From assembly GCF_014303395.1 (NCBI RefSeq), contig NZ_CP060298.1:2170001-2234000 (forward strand): a stretch of 64,000 bases of DNA. The letters run 5' to 3'. The position numbers and the translations under genes are program-made. This document shows positions 9,158 through 18,116 of the stretch, in pieces. Position 1 is the stretch's first letter. Every line of letters starts with the position of its first letter. The notes under the pieces are model-generated. The model had not been told where the DNA came from and searched no databases. It worked only from the letters and a program-made list of their open reading frames with translations. The stretch comes from Nakamurella sp. PAMC28650 (GTDB taxonomy: Bacteria > Actinomycetota > Actinomycetes > Mycobacteriales > Nakamurellaceae).

Positions 9158-9238
9158 GGCAGGTTGCCCGAGTGGCCAAAGGGAGCTGACTGTAAATCAG
9201 CCGCGCAAGCTACGGGGGTTCAAATCCCTCACCTGCCA
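9158..9238 (+). tRNA. tRNA-Tyr (GTA)
   Basis: A class II cloverleaf. The acceptor arms GGCAGGT and ACCTGCC pair, the anticodon loop ACTGTAAAT carries GTA at 9192-9194, a longer variable arm follows (CGCGCAAGCTACG), and GGTTCAAATCC forms the T-arm. The discriminator is A; CCA is not fully encoded (ACAC follows). Confidence 0.95.
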
Positions 9239-9540
9239 CACCGAACCGGCCCCGTACCACCCAGGTGCGGGGCCGCTTCGCGTGCGTGTTGGTCCGATTC
9301 AGCAGATAATTTGTACTCGGGAGTGGTGTTTCCCGACACCGCAAGTGGACAGCAGAGTGAAAACTGCCCACCGGTTGGGCGATATCCATCCGGGTCGTCG
9401 CTAATCTGCGGGGGGGAAGTTACGCTCTGTCGATGGTGTGGCGACACGCCCGAGCTTCGCTCCGGGGCAGACACGCCGCGGAATCACCATTCGGCGGATG
9501 TACCTCCGTCGATACGTCGTCGAGTGGGAGAGGCGTCGCA

Positions 9541-12105
9541 GTGCCGGATCGAGTGCATCGCACCTACCCGACAGCCCGGGCCTATGCGATCAGCACTGGC
9601 GCCTTCGCTCTCGGCTCCCTGGTGCTGTGGTTCATCGCCGTCCGGCTCGGCATCACCGCCGTACCCAGGATCCAGGTGAAGCCGGAGTGGCTCCTGTTCG
9701 GCGGCGCACTGATGTTCGTGGCGTTCGTCGGGAGCGAGACGTTCGCGCTGCGGGTGGAGGTACGCCGCGAGACGATCCTGGTCAGCCTCTCCGAACTCCC
9801 GGCGATCTACGGATTGATCGTGCTGCCCGGGTGGGTCGTCGGGGTGAGCCACATCCTGGCCGGTCTGGTGGTCTTCATCTGCCGCCGGGACAACTGGCGC
9901 GCGATCCGGCTGAACGTCGCCATCATCGCCGCCGAGTCCGGCGTGGGCGCCCTGATCGCCACCGCGGTGCCGTTCGGTTGGGCCGAGCAGAACAAGTACC
10001 CGATCCTCGGAGCGACGGTCGGCGGGGTGTTCGCCGCCGTGGCGGTCGCCCAGGCGGTACGCGTCCACTACTGGATGCTCGGCACTCCGGAGCCTCTGCG
10101 GCGCAGCCTGGAACGTTCGCTCCTGACGGCCGGTACGTGCGCCATCTTCGCGCTCGTGGTGTTCACCCTGATCCATTCGCCCCTGCAGCCCACCGGCTAT
10201 CTGCTGTGCGGAGCGCTCGCCCTGGTCGCGGTGGTGCTCTACCGGACGTACTCGCAGTCGCTGCGGCAGCACACCGACCTGTCCCGGATGTACGCCTTCG
10301 GTCGCCGCGTGGCCGAGATCGGTTCTGACACCGACGACTGGCACGCCCTGATCGAGCAGGTGCGCGACCAGCTCAACGCCTCGGTCGCGCTGATCCACCT
10401 GAACGCGCCCAACGGCGAGTTCGAGACGCTGGCCGTCGGGACGGAGGGGGTGCTCGTCGAGGAGCCGCCCGCGGCCGACGACCCGCTGCTGCAGATGGCC
10501 GCCGAGGCCGGACGGGTGCACGTCTCCCACCTCGACCACAACGATGCGTCGTTCCGGAAAGCGCTGGAGGCGCGCCAGGCCGGGGACGTGCTGGTGGTGC
10601 CACTGCGTTCGGGTGACCGCGACCGCGGCTACCTGGAGGTGCGCGACCGGCTCAGTCGCTGGGGCCGTTTCCGCGAGAACGACCTGACGCTGCTCGAGAC
10701 CCTGTCCAGCCATGTGGCGACCGCGCTGGACAACCTCCGACTGCTGGAGACGCTGCGGCACGAGGCCTACCACGACGCGATCACCGGTCTGCTGAACTGG
10801 CGCGGCCTGACCGTGGAGATCGAGGCATCGCTCGCCTCGTCCTCGATCAGTGCGGTGATGCTGGTGCAGCTCGACATCCTGCCGGAGGTCAACAACGCGA
10901 TCGGTCACGACCGGGGGGAGCAGCTGCTGTCGGCCGCCGGCGAGAGACTGGTGGCGGCTCTCGGTCAGGATCGGCTCGTCGCACACATCGAGTCCGACCG
11001 GTTCGCCGTTCTGCTCCCCAGCTCCGGGGACAACCACCTGCTGGAGATGGCGACCGATCTGCTGGAGGTCGTCGGCCGGGCGTACTCCCTCGACGGGATC
11101 GAGATCGAGCCGCACGCGCACGCCGGCATCGCCCACGTCAGCGTGGCCGCCGGCGGTATCGAGGGTGGCGCCGCCGGGGAGGACGTCAGCACGCTGCTGC
11201 AGCGGGCCGAGATGGCGCTGATGGCCGCCCAGTCCTCCGACGAGCCGATCCGTACCTACGGCGCGAGCATGGGACAGGTGTTCCGGCGGCGTTTCCAGCT
11301 GGTCACCCAGTTCCGCAAGGCGGTCGAAGAAGGCCTGATCACGGTGCACTACCAGCCGAAGCTGAGCCTGAAGGACCGTGAGCTGGTCGGTGTGGAGGCG
11401 CTGGTCCGGTGGACCCACCCCGAGTTCGGGCCGGTGTCCCCGGCCGAGTTCGTCGAGGCCATCGAGACCACCGGTTCGATCGACACGCTGCTGGGCCACG
11501 TGCTGCACATCGTGCTGGCCCAGGTCGCGGAGTGGCGCGGACGCAACATGAGGATCAGCGCCGCCGTCAACCTGTCCGTCCGCAACCTGTCCGGTCCCAA
11601 CTTCCCGCAGGTGATCCGGGCGGCGCTGGAGAAGCACGGCGTACCGCCGGAGCTCCTGACGTTCGAGATCACCGAATCCAGCGTGATGGCCGACCCGGAA
11701 CGATCCCTGCCCATCCTGCGCGAACTGCACTCGATGGGGATCCAGCTCTCGGTCGACGACTTCGGGACCGGGTACTCCTCCCTCGCCTACCTGCGCCGGC
11801 TGCCGATCGACGAGATCAAGATCGACAAGTCCTTCGTCCAGGGCATGGTGACCGACCTCGGCGACCACGCGATCGTCCGCGCGATCATCGACCTCGGGCA
11901 TTCCCTCGGCCTGCGGGTGATCGCCGAGGGCGTCGAGGAGGAGGCCGCGAGGGACGCACTGAAGTCCCTCAAGTGCGACGAGCTCCAGGGCTTCCTGCTG
12001 GCGCGTCCGATGCCGATCGAGAAGCTCGAGGCCTGGTTGACGACGCGCACCGTCAAGACCGCGGCGGTCGGGGACCGTACACAGGTCCTGCGCCTGGTCG
12101 GTTGA
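9541..12105 (+). CDS. Membrane GAF-GGDEF-EAL protein, probable cyclic-di-GMP phosphodiesterase
   Basis: About 854 aa. Seven to eight hydrophobic segments (residues about 15-250) form a membrane sensor, then a GAF-like domain (about 270-420), a GGDEF domain (about 430-570) and a C-terminal EAL domain (about 590-835). The GGDEF signature is ESDRF (residues 484-488), lacking the glycines and glutamate needed for diguanylate cyclase activity. The EAL domain looks intact: EALVRW at 619, NLSVRNL, EITESSV, DDFGTGYSSL, KIDKSFV and AEGVEEE. It should hydrolyse c-di-GMP, with the GGDEF at most a regulatory GTP site. I choose GTG 9541 because GGGAGAGG lies 7 nt upstream; a GTG at 9433 would add 36 uncharacteristic residues. 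Confidence 0.88.
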   Translation: MPDRVHRTYPTARAYAISTGAFALGSLVLWFIAVRLGITAVPRIQVKPEWLLFGGALMFVAFVGSETFALRVEVRRETILVSLSELPAIYGLIVLPGWVVGVSHILAGLVVFICRRDNWRAIRLNVAIIAAESGVGALIATAVPFGWAEQNKYPILGATVGGVFAAVAVAQAVRVHYWMLGTPEPLRRSLERSLLTAGTCAIFALVVFTLIHSPLQPTGYLLCGALALVAVVLYRTYSQSLRQHTDLSRMYAFGRRVAEIGSDTDDWHALIEQVRDQLNASVALIHLNAPNGEFETLAVGTEGVLVEEPPAADDPLLQMAAEAGRVHVSHLDHNDASFRKALEARQAGDVLVVPLRSGDRDRGYLEVRDRLSRWGRFRENDLTLLETLSSHVATALDNLRLLETLRHEAYHDAITGLLNWRGLTVEIEASLASSSISAVMLVQLDILPEVNNAIGHDRGEQLLSAAGERLVAALGQDRLVAHIESDRFAVLLPSSGDNHLLEMATDLLEVVGRAYSLDGIEIEPHAHAGIAHVSVAAGGIEGGAAGEDVSTLLQRAEMALMAAQSSDEPIRTYGASMGQVFRRRFQLVTQFRKAVEEGLITVHYQPKLSLKDRELVGVEALVRWTHPEFGPVSPAEFVEAIETTGSIDTLLGHVLHIVLAQVAEWRGRNMRISAAVNLSVRNLSGPNFPQVIRAALEKHGVPPELLTFEITESSVMADPERSLPILRELHSMGIQLSVDDFGTGYSSLAYLRRLPIDEIKIDKSFVQGMVTDLGDHAIVRAIIDLGHSLGLRVIAEGVEEEAARDALKSLKCDELQGFLLARPMPIEKLEAWLTTRTVKTAAVGDRTQVLRLVG

Positions 12106-12240
12106 TTCCAGCGCACCGGGGCCGAGCTGCGGTTTTTCCCTGCGGGGGCGGGTGAGGTACAGTTGGCGAGGCCCTCAGGTGAGAAGTTTTTCCTCCTGGG
12201 GGCAGTAGCTTGTTTCACGTACCGGCAGTAGGCAGTGCAC

Positions 12241-12313
12241 GCCCCTTTAGCTCAGTCGGTAGAGCGTCTCCATGGTAAGGAGAAGGTCTACGGTTCGATT
12301 CCGTAAAGGGGCT
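12241..12313 (+). tRNA. tRNA-Thr (GGT)
   Basis: The acceptor stem GCCCCTT pairs with AAGGGGC. The D-arm is AGCTCAGTCGGTAGAGC. The anticodon stem TCTCC/GGAGA encloses loop ATGGTAA with GGT at 12274-12276. The T-arm is ACGGTTCGATTCCGT. CCA is not encoded. Confidence 0.95.
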
Positions 12314-12426
12314 CGGAGATGTCGGTCGGTGCTCGGATCGGGTGCTCGACGGAGATCGCGAGGAACACTCCGCAGATCTGCGGGCCGACTCCACGGAACA
12401 AGTGAGCCGGCGGTGGTGTTCTTCCT

Positions 12427-12502
12427 GGCGGTGTAGCTCAGCTGGTAGAGCAAGCGGCTCATAATCGCTGTGTCGCCGGTTCAAGTCCGGCCACCGCTAC
12501 CA
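12427..12502 (+). tRNA. tRNA-Met (CAT), elongator type
   Basis: The acceptor GGCGGTG pairs with CACCGCT (one G-U). The D-arm is AGCTCAGCTGGTAGAGC, the anticodon stem AGCGG/TCGCT and the loop CTCATAA with CAT at 12460-12462. The T-arm is GCCGGTTCAAGTCCGGC, and the 3' ACCA is encoded. It sits directly upstream of rpmG, the same arrangement seen in mycobacteria. Confidence 0.94.
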
Positions 12503-12597
12503 CCCGGTCGTGATCCAGCGGCCACCATGCCCGAGGGTTCGCGGCGGTTCGCCGCGAGACCGTACCGCACCGCAAGTAGAAGAAGGAGGCAGCTGAC

Positions 12598-12762
12598 GTG
12601 GCCGCCACCGACGTTCGTCCGAAGATCACCCTCGCGTGCGAGGAGTGCAAGCACCGCAACTACATCACGCGCAAGAACCGTCGTAACGACCCCGATCGCC
12701 TCGAGGTCAAGAAGTTCTGCCCGAACTGCGGCATCCACCGCAACCACAAGGAAACGCGCTAA
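12598..12762 (+). CDS. rpmG: Ribosomal protein L33
   Basis: 54 aa ([20 protein letters not shown]... HRNHKETR), a 50S subunit protein. It carries two CxxC zinc knuckles, CEEC and CPNC, so it is the zinc-binding (C+) form. The GTG start has AAGGAGGC 8 nt upstream. It is followed 5 nt later by the HadA-like gene, matching the mycobacterial rpmG2-hadA-hadB order. Confidence 0.96.
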   Translation: MAATDVRPKITLACEECKHRNYITRKNRRNDPDRLEVKKFCPNCGIHRNHKETR

Positions 12763-12767
12763 CCTCC

Positions 12768-13214
12768 GTGGCCCTGGATCAATCGTTCGTCGGCCGGAGC
12801 TTTCCCGCGGGGGAGCCCTACGTCGTCGGGATCGAGAAGATCCGGGAGTTCGCAACGGCGATCGGTGACGACAACCCGATCAGCCACGACACCGCGGCAG
12901 CCAGGGCTGCCGGACACGACGACCTGGTCGCGTCGCCCACCTTCGCCATCGCGGCGGTGGCCCGCGCCCAGGATGTCGTCGTCTTCGACCCCGCCCTCGG
13001 TCTGGACTTCTCGCGGGTCGTCCATGGCGATCAGCGCTTCGTGCACCACCGGCCGATCCTCGCCGGTGACGTGCTGACATGCGTCGTGACGGTCGATGCC
13101 ATCCGTGCCCTGGGATCCAACGACGTGCTGACCCTGCGTGCGGAGTTGTCGCTCCCGGACGGCACCCCCGTGACCACCGCGGTCTCCTCGCTGGTCGCGC
13201 GGGGGACCGCGTGA
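12768..13214 (+). CDS. hadA: HadA-like (MaoC-fold) dehydratase subunit
   Basis: 148 aa with the FAS1-like dehydratase/MaoC hotdog fold: VGRSFPAGEPYVVGIEKIREFATAIGDDNP at the N-terminus, then ASPTFAIA, and GDQRFVHHRPILAGDVL in the second half. In mycobacteria HadA and HadB form the 3-hydroxyacyl-ACP dehydratase of type II fatty acid synthesis; HadA is the non-catalytic, substrate-holding subunit. It starts at GTG 12768, 5 nt after rpmG, and its stop overlaps hadB by 4 bp (GTGA), so the two are coupled. The assignment comes from sequence and synteny. Confidence 0.85.
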   Translation: MALDQSFVGRSFPAGEPYVVGIEKIREFATAIGDDNPISHDTAAARAAGHDDLVASPTFAIAAVARAQDVVVFDPALGLDFSRVVHGDQRFVHHRPILAGDVLTCVVTVDAIRALGSNDVLTLRAELSLPDGTPVTTAVSSLVARGTA

Positions 13215-13630
13215 CGTCCTTCGAGGAGTTGTCCGTCGGCGCCGCGATCCCGTCGGCGGACTACCCGATCACCCGTGAACGCCTGGTGCGCTACGCCGGG
13301 GCCTCGGGTGATTTCAACCCGATCCATTGGAATCCGCGGGTGGCCGCAGAGGTCGGTCTTCCGGACGTCATCGCCCACGGCATGCTGACGATGGCGACCG
13401 CCTCGCGCGCGGTGACCGACTGGATCGGCGATCCGGCGTGCGTCGTCGAGTACTCGGTCCGATTCACCAGGACGGTCGCCGTGCCCGATGACGGAGTGGG
13501 CGCCTCGGTGCAGGTGACCGGCGTGATCGGCGCGCTGGACCCCGAGGCCCGGACCGCCCGTGTCGACCTCACCGTCAAGGCCGCCGGCGTGACGGTGCTG
13601 GGGAAGGCCCGCGTCCTCGTCCAGCTCTGA
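13211..13630 (+). CDS. hadB: HadB-like (MaoC-fold) catalytic dehydratase subunit
   Basis: 139 aa hotdog-fold hydratase/dehydratase. The hydratase-2 motif is complete (YAGASGDFNPIHWNPRVA, with catalytic Asp and His), followed by VIAHGMLTMATASRAV. It is the catalytic partner of the upstream HadA-like subunit. The GTG at 13211 overlaps the hadA stop and gives the normal family length; earlier starts would only add out-of-family sequence. The hadC-trpT-secE genes that follow in mycobacteria are absent here: the next gene is a convergent aspC, and tRNA-Trp lies 17 kb away. Confidence 0.88.
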   Translation: MTSFEELSVGAAIPSADYPITRERLVRYAGASGDFNPIHWNPRVAAEVGLPDVIAHGMLTMATASRAVTDWIGDPACVVEYSVRFTRTVAVPDDGVGASVQVTGVIGALDPEARTARVDLTVKAAGVTVLGKARVLVQL

Positions 13631-13669
13631 GACGTGCCCCGGCCACACCACCTGCTGCGTCGCCGGAGG

Positions 13670-14887
13670 TCAATCCTTGGCGGTGCGGAGGAAGTCCCCC
13701 ATCCGGCGCACGCCGGTCTCGAGATCCTCGTCACCGAGCGCGTAGGACAGCCGGAAGTAGCCGGGCGTGCCGAAGGCCTCTCCTGGGACCACCGCCACCT
13801 CGGCGTGTTCCAGCACCAGCGCGGCCAGTTCGGCGGAGGACGTCGGGCGAACGCCGCCGAGGTCCTTGCCGATCAGACCCGCCACCGACGGGTAGCAGTA
13901 GAAGGCCCCCTTCGGCTCCGGGCAGGTCACGCCCGGGATCTCCGACAGCAGCCGCACCATCAGCTTGCGGCGGCGGTCGAACGCCTCCCGCATCATCTCC
14001 ACGGCGTCCAGACCCCCGCTGACCGCTTCCAGGGCGGCGCGCTGCGACACGTTGGCGACGTTGGAGGACAGGTGCGACTGCAGGTTGGTGGCCGCGGTGA
14101 TGACGTCTTGCGGCCCGATCATCCAGCCGACCCGCCAGCCCGTCATCGCGTAGGTCTTGGCCACCCCGTTGAGCACGACGCAACGATCCACGATCTCCGG
14201 TGCCACCACCGGCATCGAGACGTGCACCGCGTCGCCGTAGACCAGGTGCTCGTAGATCTCGTCGGTGACGACCCAGATGCCCTTCTCCGCAGCCCAACGA
14301 CCGATCGCGGCGACCTGCTCGGGTGGGTAGACCGAGCCGGTCGGGTTCGACGGGGAGCAGAAGAGCAGCAGTTTGGTGCGATCGGTGAGTGCCGCATCCA
14401 GCTGTTCCAGGGTCACCAGGTAGTCGGCGGTCTCGTCGGCGACGATCGGCACCGCGATGCCGCCGGCCAGGGCGATGGCCTCCGGGTAGGTGGTCCAGTA
14501 CGGCGCCGGCAGCAGGACCTCGTCACCGGGATCCAGCAGGGTGGCGAAGGTCTGGTAGACGGCCTGCTTGCCGCCGTTCGTCACCAGCACCTGCGAGGCC
14601 TTGACGTGGAGGTGGGAATCCCGCGCCGTCTTGTCGGCGATCGCCTGGCGTAGTTCGGGCAGCCCGGCGGCCGGTGTGTACTTGTGGTTCACCGGGTTCG
14701 AGGCGGCGTCGGCGGCGACCTTGACGATCGCCTCCGGGGTCGGGAAGTCAGGCTCGCCCGCTCCGAATCCGATCACCGGCCGGCCCGCGGCCTTGAGAGC
14801 CTTGGCCTTCGCGTCCACCGCCAGCGTGGCCGACTCGGCGATGGCCGAGATACGGGCTGAAACACGGGATGTTGTGCGCTCGCTCAC
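13670..14887 (-). CDS. aspC: Pyridoxal-phosphate aspartate aminotransferase
   Basis: 405 aa class I/II aminotransferase that exchanges the amino group between aspartate and 2-oxoglutarate. Visible motifs: [11 protein letters not shown] near residue 40, [37 protein letters not shown], and the PLP lysine in [16 protein letters not shown]. The GTG at 14887 ([19 protein letters not shown]) is preferred because GGAAAGA lies upstream and relatives begin with this RVSARIxAIxES block; the longer frame to 15001 adds 38 unrelated residues. It converges with hadB and diverges from the gene starting at 15055. Confidence 0.93.
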   Translation of the reverse strand: MSERTTSRVSARISAIAESATLAVDAKAKALKAAGRPVIGFGAGEPDFPTPEAIVKVAADAASNPVNHKYTPAAGLPELRQAIADKTARDSHLHVKASQVLVTNGGKQAVYQTFATLLDPGDEVLLPAPYWTTYPEAIALAGGIAVPIVADETADYLVTLEQLDAALTDRTKLLLFCSPSNPTGSVYPPEQVAAIGRWAAEKGIWVVTDEIYEHLVYGDAVHVSMPVVAPEIVDRCVVLNGVAKTYAMTGWRVGWMIGPQDVITAATNLQSHLSSNVANVSQRAALEAVSGGLDAVEMMREAFDRRRKLMVRLLSEIPGVTCPEPKGAFYCYPSVAGLIGKDLGGVRPTSSAELAALVLEHAEVAVVPGEAFGTPGYFRLSYALGDEDLETGVRRMGDFLRTAKD

Positions 14888-15054
14888 GATGGCCGATCTT
14901 TCCACACCGGGCCGCCGCAGCCGGTGCCGGGTCGGTGACGTGCTGTTCACGCGGGCGAAACCCGCATCTGTCTCTTGTTGGGTAACATCGTCTACTAACA
15001 AGAAATCAACCAGCCTCGGAAGATCTGCCCCTGCGTCGAGAGGATCAGCCAGCG

Positions 15055-16400
15055 ATGTCCGCAGCCGGAGCCGGAACCGCGACCCGGCCCACCCTCGCTG
15101 AACTGGTCGCCGACACCGGCACGAGGTTCATCCTGGCCATGTTCGTCGACCTCCGTGGCAAGCCGTGCGCCAAGCTGGTGCCGGCCGAGGCGGTCGACGT
15201 GCTCGCCAGCGAGGGAGCCGGCTTCGCCGGGTACGCCGTCGGGGCCATCGGTCAGGTGCCGAGTGATCCCGATCTGGTCGCCATGCCGGACGTCTCCTCG
15301 TTCACGCCGATCCCGTTCGTCAAACCCGGTCTGGCCCTGGTCCACTGCGATCCGACGGTGCAGGGCACGCCCTGGCCGTTCGCGCCGCGGGTCATCCTGC
15401 GCGCCATGATCGATCGGGCGGCCGCCGCGGGATACGCGCCCTACGTGGGCGCCGAGGTGGAGTACTTCCTGCTGCGGCGGACGGCCGACGGCTCGCTGGT
15501 GACGGCGGACAGCGGCGACAACGCGCCGCAGCCCTGCTACGACGCGCGCGGGCTGACCCGCATGTACGACCACCTGACGACCATCTCGTCGGCGATGAAC
15601 CAGTTGGGCTGGTTCAACTACGCCAACGATCACGAGGACGGCAACGGGCAGTTCGAGCAGAACTTCGAGTACGCCGACGCGTTGACGACCGCCGATCGCG
15701 TGATCACCCTGCGGTACCTGCTGTCGGTGCTGGCCTCCGAACGGGACATGATCGCGACCTTCATGCCGAAGCCGTTCCCGGACCGGACGGGAAGCGGTCT
15801 GCACCTGCATGTCTCGCTGCGCAGCAAGGACGAGGTGGTCTTCCCTGCGGGGCCGGGGCCGATCAGCACGGGCTGGGCCTGTCGCCGACGGCCTACCAGT
15901 TCCTCGGCGGCATCCTGGAACATGCCACCGCACTGCAGCTGCTGATGGCTCCGACCGTCAACTCCTACAAGCGGACGGGTGCGGTCGCGACGACCTCCGG
16001 TGCGACCTGGTCACCGCGGTTCGCCACCTACGGGGGCAACGACCGGACGCACTACATCCGGGTGCCGGACGACCAGCGGATCGAGATCCGCGGCGGGGAC
16101 GGCTCGGCCAATCCCTATCTGGCCATCGCCGGGGTACTCGGCGCCGGTTCGGGCGGCATCGAACGCGCCCTCGATCCGGGCCCACCCGGTGCGGGGGAGC
16201 CGGGGACAAGGCGCCCGCTGCCCCGCACCCTGGTCGACGCCGTCGGGGAATTCGAATCCAGCGAGACGATCTCGGGCGTGATGGACTGCGCCGGGAAGGG
16301 CGTGGCGGAATACTTCGCCTCTCTCAAGCGCGACGAGTTCTACGCCTGGCACAGCGCGATCGGCTCCTGGGAGATCGACAAGTACCTGCAGGCGTTCTGA
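15055..16400 (+). pseudogene. Type III glutamine synthetase (GlnT) / gamma-glutamylmethylamide synthetase (GmaS) family, frameshifted
   Basis: ATP-dependent ligase joining glutamate to ammonia (GlnT) or methylamine (GmaS). Segment one (15055 to about 15858) has the glutamine-synthetase landmarks VGAEVEYFLL, NDHEDGNGQFEQNFEYAD and GSGLHLHVSL. The remainder (NSYKRTGA, RIEIRGGDGSANPYLAIAG, ending EIDKYLQAF at 16400) is in another frame. The break lies at about 15846-15860 in GCGGGGCCGGGGCC; restoring one base gives a continuous protein of about 448 aa, the family length. This is either a true mutation or an assembly error in a G/C run. It heads a cluster with three glutamate-synthase-like subunits, the arrangement of both rhizobial glnT-glx and methylotroph gmaS-mgs clusters, so GmaS and GlnT cannot be separated by eye. 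Confidence 0.85.
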
Positions 16401-16450
16401 TCGAGGTCCTCCACCACACCCACCGCAGCAATCGAGGAAGGGAAACTCCG

Positions 16451-17350
16451 ATGTGCGGGATCGTCGGTCTCCACCTGCGTGATCGGACGCTCTACCCACG
16501 TCTGGGCGAGATGCTCACCGACATGCTGTGCGAGATGCAGGAGCGCGGCGCGGACTCCGCCGGTGTCGCCGTCTACGGCGACCCGACCTGGTCGCCGGTC
16601 GGGCGGTCCACCGTCTCGGTGGTCGACTCCCCGGTGGCCGCTGCGGATCTGGCGATGCTGGTGACCGCGCTCCTGGCCGGACCGGTCCCCGGGGTCGTCA
16701 CCGCGGGGTCGGTGTTGCTGGTCAACGCCCCGGTCGCCCCTGATGCCCTGGTCGCCGCGGTCCGCACCGCTGTGCCGACCGCGCTGATCGTCGGCTACGG
16801 CCGGGATCTGGCCGTGCTCAAGGGCATGGGGCATCCGCGGATGCTGGCCGAGAGCTTCGGGCTGCGCGGAGCTCAGGACTGGCAGGGCGTCGGCCACACC
16901 AGGATGGCCACCGAATCGGCCGTCGACGCCGCCGGGTCGCACCCCTACGCGGTCGGACCCGACCAGTGCCTGGTCCACAACGGATCCTTCGCCAACCACG
17001 CGACCATCCGCCGCCGCCTCGAGGCCAGGGGCATCGCCTTCGAGAGCGAGAACGACACGGAGGTCGGCGCCAGGTTCGTGGCGGCCGCGCTGGCCGACGG
17101 ACTGGACATCGAGACGGCCCTCAAGCAGCTCTGCGTCGAGTTCGACGGCTTCTACACTCTTCTCGTCTCCAGCCACGACTCCTTCGCCGTCGTCCGCGAC
17201 GCCATCGCCTGCAAGCCGGCGATCATCGCCGAGACCGACGGCTGGGTCGCGATGGCCTCGGAATACCGGGCCCTGGCCGGCCTGCCGGGTGTCGCATCGG
17301 CGCGGCTCTACGAACCCGAACCCGAACGGATCTACGCGTGGACACGATGA
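16451..17350 (+). CDS. Class II glutamine amidotransferase subunit (GlxB/MgsA-like)
   Basis: 299 aa Ntn-hydrolase. The nucleophile is Cys2, exposed after removal of Met in MCGIVGLHLRD, and HTRMATESAVD and LVHNGSFANH are the usual substrate-pocket motifs. Such single-domain proteins act with separate GXGXG and FMN glutamate-synthase subunits, as in N-methylglutamate synthase (MgsA) or the rhizobial Glx proteins. In the N-methylglutamate pathway the complex transfers the methylamine group of gamma-glutamylmethylamide to give N-methylglutamate. A GAGGAAGGG sequence precedes the ATG. The stop overlaps the next start as ATGA. In this assembly the gene upstream is frameshifted, which may uncouple supply of its substrate. 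Confidence 0.87.
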   Translation: MCGIVGLHLRDRTLYPRLGEMLTDMLCEMQERGADSAGVAVYGDPTWSPVGRSTVSVVDSPVAAADLAMLVTALLAGPVPGVVTAGSVLLVNAPVAPDALVAAVRTAVPTALIVGYGRDLAVLKGMGHPRMLAESFGLRGAQDWQGVGHTRMATESAVDAAGSHPYAVGPDQCLVHNGSFANHATIRRRLEARGIAFESENDTEVGARFVAAALADGLDIETALKQLCVEFDGFYTLLVSSHDSFAVVRDAIACKPAIIAETDGWVAMASEYRALAGLPGVASARLYEPEPERIYAWTR

Positions 17351-18084
17351 CGACGGCGGCGGGCCCCGATACCGGTGAAAGCGCCTCGGGCCCTCTCGTT
17401 CTCGATCTCGAGCAGATGACGCTGCGCGAGGTGAACGCGCTCCTGCACAGCGGTGACCTCGCCTCCGGCGCCGGCTCGGCACCGGTGGTGATCACCCACC
17501 CGGCGGGTGCACACAGCGTGGCGGTGGGCCTGGACGCGCCGCTGGAGGTCACCGTCCAGGGCCACGTCGGCTACTACGCCGCTGGGATGAATCAGCAGGC
17601 CACCGTCGTGATCGACGGCAACGCCGGCACCGGCGTCGCCGAGAACATGATGAGTGGCTCGGTCGTGGTGCACGGCAACGCCTCCCAGTCCGCCGGTGCC
17701 ACCGCGCACGGCGGGTTGCTGGTGATCAGGGGGGACGCCTCGGCACGCTGCGGCATCTCGATGAAGGGCGTGGACATCGTCGTGGGCGGCAGCATCGGTC
17801 ACCTGTCGGCGTTCATGGCGCAGGCCGGGCGTCTCGTGGTGCGCGGTGATGCCGGAGAGGCGTTGGGGGACTCCATCTACGAGGCCCGGCTGTACGTCCG
17901 CGGCACGGTGGCCTCGCTCGGGGCCGACTGCGTGGCCAAACCGATGGGCCCGGAACACCACGCCGAACTGGCCGAGCTGCTGTCCGCGGCCGGGTATCCG
18001 CAGGACAGCACGGGCGAATACACCCGCTACGGCTCCGCCCGGCGGCTCTACCACTTCCACGCCGACAACGTCGCCGCGTACTAG
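17347..18084 (+). CDS. GXGXG-domain glutamate synthase subunit (GlxC/MgsB-like)
   Basis: 245 aa. A right-handed beta-helix with repeated glycine turns is visible across residues 70-200 (GHVGYYAAGMNQQ, GNAGTGVAENMMSG, GNASQSAGATAHGG, GDASARCGISMKG, GDAGEALGDSIYEA). This matches the C-terminal structural domain of large glutamate synthase expressed as a separate protein. It is thought to bridge the amidotransferase and FMN subunits. The ATG at 17347 overlaps the previous stop by 4 bp; a GTG 9 nt upstream is possible but would be in the same frame and make little difference. Confidence 0.87.
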   Translation: MTTAAGPDTGESASGPLVLDLEQMTLREVNALLHSGDLASGAGSAPVVITHPAGAHSVAVGLDAPLEVTVQGHVGYYAAGMNQQATVVIDGNAGTGVAENMMSGSVVVHGNASQSAGATAHGGLLVIRGDASARCGISMKGVDIVVGGSIGHLSAFMAQAGRLVVRGDAGEALGDSIYEARLYVRGTVASLGADCVAKPMGPEHHAELAELLSAAGYPQDSTGEYTRYGSARRLYHFHADNVAAY

Positions 18085-18116
18085 TCGACCTCACCGAGCA
18101 CCAGGGCAGGAACAAC

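Noticed and set aside
9158-9238. tRNA-Tyr as an integration site
   Set aside because: No integrase or duplicated tRNA 3' end was found near it; the only tyrosine recombinase is 3 kb away beyond the yajQ operon.
15840-15865. Programmed ribosomal frameshift in the glutamine synthetase homologue
   Set aside because: No slippery heptamer or downstream pseudoknot was evident; a G/C-run indel explains the frame change more simply.
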